A DNA stretch of 64,000 nt, taken from assembly GCF_024713975.1 (NCBI RefSeq), contig NC_091098.1, positions 15,424,316 through 15,488,315 on the forward strand, read 5' to 3'. Below the pieces are notes generated by a model that was given only the letters and a program-made list of their open reading frames with translations, had not been told where the DNA came from and searched no databases. The position numbers were made by a program, and so were the translations under genes. Positions 1-9,930 of the stretch are shown in pieces; positions within the stretch are counted from its first letter, which is position 1; each line of letters opens with the position of its first letter. Source of the stretch: Paralichthys olivaceus. Lineage: Eukaryota > Chordata > Actinopteri > Pleuronectiformes > Paralichthyidae.

Positions 1-773
1 CCAGCAGGGGAGCCAGAGGATAGGTCAGGTCTCCCAACAGAAGACGAGCGTGGAGAAGGTGCACTCATATCAGCCCTGTACTGTCCTGTGCTTGCAGGTG
101 AGGAAGCCATTGCAGAGGGTGATGGGGATGAACCATACTCTGGTCGCCCCATCCCTTGTTGGGTTCTGAAAGGGTCTCCATAGTGAGTATTGTGGGGTGG
201 CGAGAAGATGGGTGACTCCCCAAGCCCAGCACTTCTTGAATGAGGACTTTCTGGAGGTCCAAGGGACTCCTGAGAGCCATGGTGGGATTGTGGTAGATGT
301 TGCTGCTGTAGCTGTGATCTGAAGTAGGGGTCAACCTGCTGAGCCCGTCGGGGTGTTCCAGGAGTTCCTGGTTGCATGTCAAAGGGGCCTAGACTGGCTG
401 GCCGTCCCTGAGGAGGACCCTGTGGGCCGGAAGCAGAATAACCTGAGGAAGAGGCCTGTAAGGAGCTGGCTCCAGCATGGGAAAAGGGTGTGGATGGGTG
501 AGAGTGAGAATGGGGTGACTGAGGGGGAAGCTTGGACAAGGGATCTGTCCGGATTTCAGCTGAACCCGGAGTCTTAACATGTCCATCTGAGAAAAATACA
601 GAGGATGATCCTGAATCTGGAGGGAAAGGAAATGGGCTCTCTGCAGAGCTGGGCTGAGAAGGGATTGATGCAGAGCCTGAAGGTGGAGGGATCTGGAGGT
701 GTAAACTGGGCCTTTCTCCCTTTACACGTCCTGGCTCTGTCTTGACTGGCCTGCACACCTGACTCTCTGCTTG
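1..773 (-). CDS. kmt2d: kmt2d exon 31, partial at window edge
   Basis: After the acceptor at 774-776 the frame is open to base 1 with no stop (257 codons and 2 bases). It starts QAESQV, then has a sumoylation consensus (PVKTEPG) and a conserved SLHLQIPPP block. It then becomes Ser/Pro/Gln-rich low-complexity sequence with SPHSHSHPSTP, PGTPGTPRRAQQV and QLQQQHLPQS. This corresponds to the start of the long disordered, Gln-rich middle of KMT2D. Short open frames on the plus strand here are shadows. Confidence 0.92.
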
Positions 774-3700
774 CTGTGAGAATAGAAGAGAGGAAACATG
801 AATCTACAGCTTTAATGTGACAAACCACATATTCAATTTAACGATGAAAATGGATGGTGATGCCTTAACTCACCTTCTGTGCCTTGTTGATCCTCTGAGC
901 TGCTCGATTATCTTTGGCCTTTTGCTGCAGAAAATAATTAGATAAGAATATGGATAATCTTAATGCCAAATTCCACTGTAGTTCTGATAAACACAACCCT
1001 CAAGAAAACAGTACAGTTAACAATTATGTTTTGAGTTCAAACATTTTCAGTTTTTTATTTATAAATTGTTTTACTTTTTAAGTGATGGTAGCACTAGCCA
1101 CTAGGTAGATTGTGACCAAACAAAAGATCAAGATTACTATATTTTAAGTTATAACATAGCTTAAGGAAACAATAGTTACATTAATATAAACCATGCCTTA
1201 AAAAAAGAACCTACCAGATATGGAGCCTTGTCAGCAGCTGACACCTTCCTCCAGATCTTCATGATTTGCTTACAGCGACTCGCCCAGTCTGTAACAGGAG
1301 ACATATTTAACAGATATCTAACAGTGATATAATCCTTACTTTGAAAAAGCACAGCTGAATGGTCTAATAATATACTATGCTTGGTGGTGTAGTTTTTTTA
1401 TTTTTATTTCCAACACTCACCTGGGTAGTCCTGTTTGAGGGTGGGAAAGTTGGTATTGGCATAAAGCACAGGGGAAATGGTTGAGAGTTCACCCAGCTCC
1501 TCATCTTTCTCCCAGCGCTGGAGACTGCGCTGGTTGTAGGACAGCCCATCACCCTCTGCCTCAGTGGGGGTTGGTGGGGAGGAGGGGGTTGCTGGGGTAG
1601 AGGGAGTCGCCCAGGGGCTCTCCTCACCTGCATCTGGACTGAACAGCCCTCCTCGGTCCCTGTACACCACATGAGACGGTATTAGATATATAAAATAAAG
1701 GGTACAAATGTGACAACATCAACAAGCTGCTTTTACACCATTATCCACAGCAGCAGTTATTGCAGACCTACATATTACAAACTGTAGTACAATAAAATGC
1801 TTTAATCAGTGCAATCATGGTCCTACCGCATGTCAAAGAACGGTGACTGAGAGAGGCCAGGAAAGGCATCCATCATTCCAGCAGAGGGCAGAGACCCTAC
1901 AATAGATTTTCCATGTTTGAAACCCAAGCTGAACTTAATTTTAACTGTACTTCATAATCCTATAACAAACTTCAAAAAGGTTTTAATAATATGAACACTG
2001 TACACACCTGAGAGGAGAGCTCTCTGTGGCAAAGTGCTTCGATTGAGTTCTCCTTTACTGCCCTCCAAGATGGGGTTCATGCCCTCTAAAGAGGAGCCTT
2101 CTGACACTCCTAGAACCTTCCTGAAGAACTGCTCAGAGTCCTGACTGTCCACCCCTTGCACAAGACCTGTCACACAAAGACAGTAGCATTATGTTAACAT
2201 CAGTTACTATTTCAATACGTTTGGATTGTGTACTGTATGGTATCCTCTCAGGGGGGATTACCTTCACTTTTTAGTGCACCAAAGTCATGACGATCTGTTG
2301 ACGCCTGGTCTTTCAGCGACGAGGATGGTGCAGAAACTCCTAAAAAAGTGTAATTTTTTAACAAACCTAGATTTTCATCATAACCATAAAAATAAATCAG
2401 TAGCATCAGTGACCAGACACTTACCTTCACCATCTCCCTGAGCTTGGGGGGCCTCACCCCCCTCTTGCTTGATAGGAAAATGAACCTCTACAGCACGATC
2501 CTTCGCATCAGCTAGTGATAGAAGAAATAAGGTCAAACACACTGTACTGATCTTTTCCAAACACATAGTTTGACAAATACAAATGCATGTGTCACAGGTA
2601 AAGTTAGTATTCTTACTCTCTGGTGCAGTAGTTTTAACCCCTGATGGTGCTGGTAATGAAGGTCGGACAAGGCATGCACCTGACCTGTGCCCCGGGGATA
2701 TCATCACAGCCTTCTTACTCAAGTCTATTAATGTCTTCCCAAAGAAAGCCTCCTGCAGTGAATTACAAACATTTAAGATATGAACCTTAAATCTGTGAAT
2801 ACCTTAAATTTCAAAGCTGTTAAAGGGAAAGGGATTACAAACCTGGAGATAAGATGGAAACATATCCTCCAGTTTGCTCTTCTTTCGACCTCGGCGTTTC
2901 TTGGCCTGTTCCTCGCCCTCCACTGGTTTTGGATCCATTATGTTATCCGTGTCAGGGTGGGGTCCTATGCATGCAAAACCAGGGACTTCAGTTTCCCAAA
3001 TTAACAATGTTCACAAAAACATCAAAGACAGAAGTATGATCAAAAGTCATTCAAACAGCCAAATATTAGAAGTTATTCATTCAACTGTTTATTGTTGTGA
3101 CTAACCTTCCTCAATGGTTCTTTCTATTGGCTGTCCATCTAAAGTAGTCTCTCCAGCCAGCTGGGCAAAAAATTCTTTCTTCATCCGTGTGTGACACTTT
3201 CTTTGTCGCACCATGAAGCCTCCAATTCCTGTTACAATTTAAAAATAAAACATTTGTTTACATTTCTCGATGCTCAGACATCTGTGTGGATGTCAACATG
3301 GTTTAATTAAATTCTAGGTTGCTCACCAGGCCTGTAAGGTTTCCGCTTTCTTTTTTTACTATCCTCCATCTCATCTGCTCCCCCTTTGAGATCAGCCATG
3401 CCTTCATTGCCTCCATCTGCCCCACCGTCTCTGTCAGGGCTCCCAGGGTTCTCCATCTTGGAATCACAGTCCATGGGCTCCCCACAGCCTTGATGTATGA
3501 GATTACATAGATTTTGTCTTGCATTAAGTCTTACATTAAAAGGAGCCTAATACTCCTGTAAATTGGCTAAACACGAATGGATGAATAGAGAGAACACAAA
3601 CCTTTTCCATCCTCCCCATCTCCGTCGACCTCCCTCAGATCCATTCCATCAGGACCTCCTTCACAACATAGAGTCCCAAGACGGGAGCGACGCTGCCTTC

Positions 3701-6700
3701 TCTTGTGCAGGGGAGACATGGAGATGCTGCGAAGCAGGGACATACCTGATTCTGTCAGCCACACTCCCTCCAGCCGGTAGAACTGAGGCTCTGTAAAGTG
3801 ACAATTGCATATGTGAATGATTTTTGTTACAAAAAACAAAGGATAACCATGCAGAATGTGTTCATGATAATAAACATGAATAAGCAAAATTCACTTACCT
3901 GGCTCTTTGATCTTTATTGAAGCCATAATGGCTGACTCTACTACTGTGAACAAGGGAAAAAGCAGGAAGAAAAAAAAAATGAATGTCTCCAGTAGACAAG
4001 TCTATTCTGTATAATCAACAATTTTCATATGTTCACTTTTAAAATGCTGTCCCTCTGTGACTTACCCACAGGTTTTGGAACATATGGAGTACAGGATGTG
4101 CATGCAAAGCCCTCATCAGAAGCTTGCTCCACCTCATCCTCTGTGTACAGACTCTCACAGACAGCATGGACCCATCTGCACAGGCACGCAGAAATACATT
4201 GATACGCACACTTTTCATCACAAATCACACTGCAAATCAAAGATGTTATGGAATAATTCATGATGTGAAAAAAATACATGAATAATCCATTCCCCACTTC
4301 TCTTCATTAGCAGTAGTCTCATGAATACCTCAGTTTCTGTGTCTGGTGCATGCGTGTGGAGTTCTAATGAGCAGTACCTACCGATCACAGTACTGACACT
4401 GCAGCAGCAGTTCCTCCTCCATGAAGTTCTCTCTGCATACTGGACAGGAGACCAGGCTGGCACAGGGGCCACAGTGGGTGTAGTTGTTCTGCCACTCACA
4501 GTGGAAACCCGGTGAGTTGGAACCACACTGCACACAGCACACACACCTGCACAAAAGTAATGATACACTCAGTAACAAATAGACAGCTAATATGCAACAA
4601 CACAGATGCCACTGTGAGTGGAGCAACAACTTATCTGCTAGTACAGAACCAGGAAGCAGAGGGATGGGCCTCTGAATTGCTGTTGCAGGGCTGAGGCTTG
4701 TTTTACATAATATGCAAATGTCCATGTATTAATTTCCATTTGACCCCATTCAAAGCTGCAAAGCTGAACAAAGCATTGTTGTCTTTGAGTTCTTTTTTAC
4801 CATTTGCACTTCCAACCACCCTTGGGTACAGTGTGCAAGGGAGGGTCCAAGCAATAGGTGTGATAGCTGACGTCACAATCATCACACAGCAGCAGACGGG
4901 AGGGGTCCGAAGCCTTTCCACACATTTCGCACACAATACATTCCAAACAACGCCAGCCTTTACGGAGCATCGTCTTGGTGATCTACAGAAGATACGAGGT
5001 TTAATCTATTTGGATGAACAAAATACAGTCATTTAAAAAGATAGAGGATATGGTTGTGCTTACTTTGCTGTTAACACAGTAAGGATGGTAACACTGGGCA
5101 CACTGAGCACAAGCCAACAACTGCCCCTCCATGCCCTTTCCAAAACTGCCACACACAACGCACATGTCCTACAATAGAGGAGAGAATGTGAGAAGAGAGG
5201 AAACAAAGTCTTCAGCATTACATTTAAACTGTGGTTTTTGGCACAGCAAATGCCTCAGGGTATGTGAAAATGTCAAACTACAATCGGAGTTATACCTGGA
5301 GCAGGACAAATTTATCCGTGTTTGAGAAAAGAACAACTGTGTTCTGCATTGTGTCATCTTCCTCATCATCTTCATCCTTATTTATTCCAGTGTCTGTGGT
5401 CATGCTTAGCTGTAGACAAAGGGGACGAATTATATGTGATTATGACCACATTATAAAAGGGACTAAACATGAGGGAACATCTAAATGACATGTAAAGCAC
5501 AGCTCACCAAGAAGGCATCAATGCAGGAGGCCATGGCTTTGAGGCGGGACCTCCCACCACGCCCTCTCCCTCCACCACCGCCGCCTCGAGGTCTACGTTT
5601 TCCAGGGAAACTATTACTTCGCCCCTAAAAAACATTTCAATGTCAGGTTGTATTGTGACAATGACATCTTAACAACAAGATCATGATTTACATTTAAATG
5701 TCCGCAGTTCAAGGATAATAAATCAATGAACAAGATTAAATTACATGTTTGACCCTTGAGCGGCCTGGGGATCCTCTGCGTTTCACCGTCTCTCTGTCAC
5801 TCCTGAGCAGTTCAAAGGGAAGAGAATCATCAGTCTCAGTGAGCAAGTTATCTGTACGCGAGCGCCCAGCGTGTATGAGGCCAAGCTCCAGGGAGAGCTG
5901 AGGATCGGGTTCTCCTGGAGAGCCCAGAAAGCCACTGCTGCTGTCATCTCCATGGCTCAAATTAGACGTCTCATCTAGCAGAAATTCCTGATTAACTTCT
6001 TGCTCCTGCATTTCCTGTTTTATCTCAACATTATGTCCTTCTCGTTGCATTTGCTCATCATCATCTTCTTCCTCCTCCTCCTCCTCCTCCTCAGAGTTAG
6101 TAAGTAACCTCCCCTCCATGTCCACAGAAGAGAGGGTCTCTTGTGCATCTCCTGATGAAGACAGCAGAGAAAGAAAGTGCCGATCCTGGCATGGACTTTT
6201 TTCCCGCTCGTCAAACATGGGCAAATGCTCCGTTTTTACCACAGAGGCAAGAGAAGCAGGTAACTTTGGTGGGTCCTTACTGCATGTTTCTTCAATAGAG
6301 CCCCCCTTTATCAACTCTGGTGATATTTGTTCTACTAAGGGAGTAGTCTCCTGCTTCTCCACCTCCATGTTTTCAGGGCCCTGTTGTGATACTGGTGTTG
6401 GATCCACATTGGGGTCGTTTGACTGTGTCTCTGCTTTGGGGGCCTCAGAAATGGTGGCTTGGGTCACGTGGCAGACTGCCTCTTCTGCTCTGTCTTCATC
6501 AGCAGGTAGACAAGAGGACTCCTGTTCTGTTGTTGCACATTCTGCAAATAAGAATATGGAACAGTTAATAGTGTTATGATCTGTCATTAGCAGTGTTTCA
6601 GAGTTCGATTAAATCAATGGCTGTAGCATGCAGTACAGTTGCACAGACAGGGCAGGTGTTAAGCCAGGGTACAATGGTCTAAAAACATTGAGGATGTTCT

Positions 6701-9700
6701 GACAGGCCAACAGCGCAAAACATCAAGTTAGAGATCTTGTAAAAGAAATGTTTGTATCATCATACATATTAAAATTATAATGTGTTCTGAGTTTACCTGC
6801 AGACTCAATGGGAGCAGTGGGCTCCTCAGAAGTTGTTTCTTTTGCTGGTACCATCGGCTCCTCCTCCATGGTTCTCTCCCCAACATCTGTGGTCTCCAAG
6901 ACTGCAGCCTCCTCCCCTAGAACAAAAAGTAGTTAGTTAGACACATCTCACACATTCATCCTTTTATTAGTCAACCTACAGGCAAAACTCACTCTTGACA
7001 TGTTTTGTAAGTTTTGTCTTACCCAAGTCCATGGGTGTCTCTGTGTCAGTCGTAGCTTCTCCTTGACCCATCTCTGATTTGCCCATCTGTCCTGGTGTCA
7101 CCTCTACTAAGCCTTTCTGCTCTTCTGTCACCACATCTGCATCAGTTTGAACGGTCGTCTCCACCAAATCTTCAATCTCCTCAGGTGCTACTCTGGTTTG
7201 GATCTCTGTTGTGTGTGGATGAGTGATAGACTGCTGATGATCCACCTTGCAAAGCAGGCAAATGCACTTGGCTTCTGGAAGCTCCCCCGGTAAAGCACAC
7301 TCACTGTGCACCCACCTGAGACAAAGATCATCAAGATGAAATAATGAAAGACTGTATAAGTGGCACATAGAGCCAATAGTTATATCTAATGAAATGAGCT
7401 AACCTGTTGCACATGCTGCAGCATTGCAGAGCAACAGATGGGCTGGCAGCTTTGCTGCACACTCCACACATAGAGATGCGATGCCGCTGGCAGCCCTCAC
7501 ACACAGTGTAGTTATCAAACCACTGTGCCAAACCTGGCAGCACCAGTCCACGGACACCACACTCCGTGCATACACGACATCTCTGAAATACAGATAATGG
7601 GGATATAACGTAGAACAAAAAAATCAGATAAGCACACAAAATGAGTCTGTTTCAATTATCATGATAGGGGCATTTCTTTGCACGGAAGTGAATGACAAAT
7701 GTGACCTACTCTGCATTTCCATGGGTCCGTAGGGAGAGAATCCATGGCTGGCTGGAGACAGAAGGTGTGATAGCCCTTATCACAGGCATCACATACCAAC
7801 ATTTTGGAGTCTTCTCCGGGTTGTCTAATAAAATTAAGAATCAAGACGTTACTTTTTGAAATGGAAATAAAGCTCATGTTAATTGTTAAGGCTCTTGTAA
7901 TGGGTTACCTGCAAGTCTGGCACACTTTACACTCTGGGCATTGCCATCCTGCCCGCTGGATGGGCGTGGCACCAATCTCAAGACAAGCTGCATGATAATG
8001 TAGACCACAACCCGTACAGAACAGCAAGTCTGTGAGCTCACCCGCTGAGTCGCACACGGCACACCAGGCCTCTTCACCTGCTATAACAAACACACATTAA
8101 GTTTGCATTAAAAAGATTTAACAACATTTGAACAATTATTTATTTTTACTCTTCTGAGTATAACATGAAAGTCACCAGGGAATAACTGCAAGGTACTGGA
8201 TGTTCAGAAAGTGTTCAGACCTCTTTGTTTTTCTACACCTTGACTGGAGTCCACCTGTGGTATATTCAGTTAACTGGACCTGATTCAGAAAGGCAGACTC
8301 CTGTGTATTTAAGTTCTAACTGAAAATTTATCAGAGCAAAAAAGAAGCCAATACAGTTGAAGGAACAGTCTTTACAGCTCAGAGACAGAATTGTGTTGTG
8401 GCACAGATCTGGGGGACTCAATATCAGATTGAGGGGAAATATAATTTGAATTAAGTTGCAACATCACAATCTTTTTTACCTGTCAAATTCTATAATAACG
8501 AAGACCAATTTTTTTCAAAGACTGCAGGACATCCACACTTGATTAGCACAAATTTTATAAAACACACATGTTATTCAACAAGAATTCTAGGAAAGCATTC
8601 CAGCTTTGTATTTCAAATGTGCACGTTTTATACGTTGAGCTTCCACCAAGTAACATCTTATATTTGGTTTTCTTACCCAACTCCTCAGCTTTGTCTATGT
8701 GTTCTGGACAGAGGAGAACCAACTGCTTCATGGACTGGAAGGATCCACTGGCTGCTGAGCAGGGGAAGTGGTAGAACCGTGAGCAGCCCTCAGCATGGCA
8801 TGGAATGGTTGCACCCAGCCTTTTGCAGTATTCGCAAAGCTGAAAAAAAATATATCATGGTAACAATTAAGATTTTGGAAAGGAACCCCCTGTTAATCTC
8901 TGTATTTTCATCTGATACATCTAATTCTAAACCCAGTCTAAGGATAGTACACTTACCCGCTGTGTCCCTGAGATAACGGCCTTATCCACGTTCTCCAGCT
9001 CCTCATTCTCCATCCGCTTTACTCCCTCCGACCACACCGCACACCAATGATGAACCCAACACCCCCCTGTTTAATCATAAAGCTTAACATCAGTAATATC
9101 TCATAACCAAATTCAATTTTATGTCTGAACACTTTATTTCTTGTACATGTAACACATAATTAATTTGTAAAAATAACAATGTATTGTTTACTGATAAGAT
9201 ATAATAATGTAATATTTCAATTTCAACCTGAATCTTCAAAGAGAGCCGCCAGACAGGGGGAATTGGAAAATCCAATGGAAGACAGGTCATCATTCCCAGG
9301 TTGAGGCAGTGGAGAACCTGATGGCTTGAGGGTCGGCCGCTCTGAGGATGGCCCAAAATGTCTCAGTTCCTTCTGTCCATGCAGGCTCCGCTCCACACAG
9401 TTACAAAGCGCACAGGCTTGAATGTTCTCTCTGTACAATAAAAAATGAGATTATTTATAACATGAGTGAAGATTAATTTTTGGTATTCCTAAATGTAAGC
9501 TATGTATGAAAAATACACTTCAGATCTAAATGAACTTACACTGGTGTGCTGGAAGAGGCTGCTGTAACAGCTGGCATGTCCTCAGCACCAGGGAGGCCTT
9601 TAGACTGCTCCTCAGAGGAGACAGGCTGCTTTGCAGTGGCCCTGTCATCAGCTAGAAAATGACAAAATAAGAAAATAAAGAAACGGGAAGCATGAAACTG

Positions 9701-9896
9701 TGAGAATAAATGGATTTGACTAAATTGTATTCGATTTTTCTTACAGAGCAATTGCACATTGTGATATTATTCAACTTCATGAGGCATAGTGTACATCCAC
9801 AATGGATGATGTGGGAGAATAAGAATAATTAAAAAATAAAACCATACCTGTTGGTTCAGAGTCATTCTCTTCGCAGTTTGATTTCTGCTCGTCCAT
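1..9896 (-). CDS. kmt2d: Histone-lysine N-methyltransferase 2D (KMT2D/MLL2-like), 5' part, partial
   Basis: This is the large COMPASS-family scaffold and methyltransferase that places H3K4me1 at enhancers in the nucleus. The window holds about 1,804 codons from the start ATG at 9896-9894 (good context, G at -3 and +4). Coding exons, descending: 9896-9848, 9651-9540, 9430-9228, 9066-8957, 8839-8677, 8080-7909, 7824-7710, 7582-7404, 7315-7023, 6916-6797, 6541-5745, 5624-5508, 5409-5296, 5168-5064, 4982-4801, 4546-4382, 4175-4066, 3943-3899, 3790-3602, 3488-3327, 3228-3106, 2964-2843, 2752-2617, 2511-2425, 2339-2262, 2166-2008, 1896-1827, 1659-1421, 1288-1215, 924-874 and 773-1. Every junction keeps phase. 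Identity rests on near-identical blocks, for example the starts MDEQK, CALCNC and ECIVCE, and on PHD and HMG architecture. The catalytic C-terminus is beyond the left edge. KMT2C is excluded by neighbours dhh and lmbr1l and by the N-terminal sequence. Confidence 0.96.
874..1659 (-). CDS. kmt2d: kmt2d exons 28-30: HMG-box-like region
   Basis: These exons encode the single HMG-like box of the family, residues about 1,480-1,547. The segment reads LSYNQRSLQRWEKDEELGEL, then NTNFPTLKQDYPG, then the lysine-rich helix DWASRCKQIMKIWRKVSAAD, and KAKDNRAAQRINKAQK. Just upstream is a Pro/Ser/Thr-rich stretch of the TPSTPATPSSPPTP type. The match to human KMT2D is close and gapless over the box. Exon 30 is only 51 nt and phase 0 at both ends. 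Confidence 0.92.
1827..3943 (-). CDS. kmt2d: kmt2d exons 18-27: conserved basic linker
   Basis: Ten small exons (45-189 nt) encode the linker after the second PHD cluster. Conserved islands are FYRLEGVWLTESGMSLLRSI, SPLHKRRQRR, KKRKRKPYRPGIGGFMVRQR, KKRRGRKKSKLEDMFPSYLQ, EAFFGKTLIDLSKKAV and FPGLSQSPFFDMR. These islands match human KMT2D in order. The lysine/arginine clusters are likely nuclear localization or nucleic-acid contacts (inference). A further sumoylation consensus (IKQE) is in exon 24. Exon 18, only 45 nt, sits between two 189-110 nt exons and is phase-symmetric (phase 1 in, phase 1 out), so it could be skipped without breaking the frame. Confidence 0.9.
4066..5409 (-). CDS. kmt2d: kmt2d exons 13-17: second PHD cluster
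   Basis: The encoded segment covers about residues 810-1035. Exon 13 is acidic and ends DDTMQNTVVLFSNTDKFVLL. Exons 14-17 give three consecutive fingers: MCVVCGSFGKG to YHPYCVNSK; CIVCEMCGKASDPSRLLLCD with YHTYCLDPP and GGWKCKWC; and CGSNSPGFHCEWQNNYTHC with CPVC, CQYCDRWVHAVCESLY and FACTSCTPYV. In mammals this cluster is the part reported to read histone H4 and support nucleosome methylation. Zinc-binding Cys/His spacing is intact throughout. The exon 15-16 junction splits the Trp codon of KCKWC. Confidence 0.92.
5508..6916 (-). CDS. kmt2d: kmt2d exons 10-12: acidic linker and RG-rich basic patch
   Basis: Exon 11 (5745-6541, about 265 codons) is Glu/Ser/Thr-rich, with a Glu run of eight followed by Asp residues. 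It holds two sumoylation-consensus sites (VKTE, IKQE) and the conserved element NLSHGDDSSSGFLGSPG, which aligns with a human segment just before the arginine-rich SPARSRIK-type motif (here SPGRSRVKH). Exon 12 (5508-5624) is the Arg/Gly-rich block (KRRPRGG, then RGRGG) and ends DAFL. In human KMT2D this interval contains hundreds of residues of Pro-rich SPPPEE-like repeats. None are seen here, so the linker is much shorter. Confidence 0.88.
7023..9430 (-). CDS. kmt2d: kmt2d exons 3-9: first PHD cluster (extended PHD plus three PHD fingers)
   Basis: These exons carry the N-terminal zinc-finger cluster, roughly residues 70-385. First comes a C2HC pre-PHD half (CALCNC, then WVHHWCAVW), then an extended-PHD half (LCEYCKRLGATIPC, then YHFPCSAASG, then LLCPEH). 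Next is a PHD starting CAVCDSAGEL with GLHYHAACL and GWQCPECKVC, and an overlapping PHD with MLVCDACDKGYHTFCL and WKCRRCRVC. Exons 8-9 then encode a further complete Cys4-His-Cys3 finger: CGVC, then QCCSMCNRWVHSEC, then CICLLC. The family uses such fingers for histone-tail binding and protein contacts. The last finger matches KMT2C PHD4 better than the human KMT2D I remember. The exon 7 donor (GTAGGT) and exon 8 donor (GTTAGC) are off-consensus but frame-consistent. Confidence 0.9.
8180..8430 (+). mobile_element. Tc1/mariner-like DNA transposon, 5' fragment (in kmt2d intron 5)
   Basis: Bases from TTCAGAAAGTGTTCAGACCTC through CTTGACTGGAGTCCACCTGT and CACAGATCTGGGG match the well-known 5' end of fish Tc1-like elements. 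Near 8365-8415 a plus-strand frame reads EQSLQLRDRIVLWHRSG, the transposase N-terminal helix-turn-helix start. The rest of the transposase is missing, so the copy is dead. It lies antisense to kmt2d between exons 6 and 5. Confidence 0.75.
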
Positions 9897-9930
9897 CCCC
9901 TGTACCAATTTTGACCTCCTTGACAGAGAT
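9848..9930 (-). other. kmt2d: kmt2d exon with start codon, including 34 nt of 5'UTR
   Basis: The acceptor CTACATTTCAG ends at 9931 and the exon runs 9930-9848, with the ATG at 9896. An acceptor upstream of the ATG shows that at least one noncoding exon lies further 5'. The donor is CAG|GTATGG. Confidence 0.8.

Noticed and set aside
6118..6579. 153-codon plus-strand frame
   Set aside because: Exact antisense shadow of kmt2d exon 11, which is clearly coding on the minus strand.
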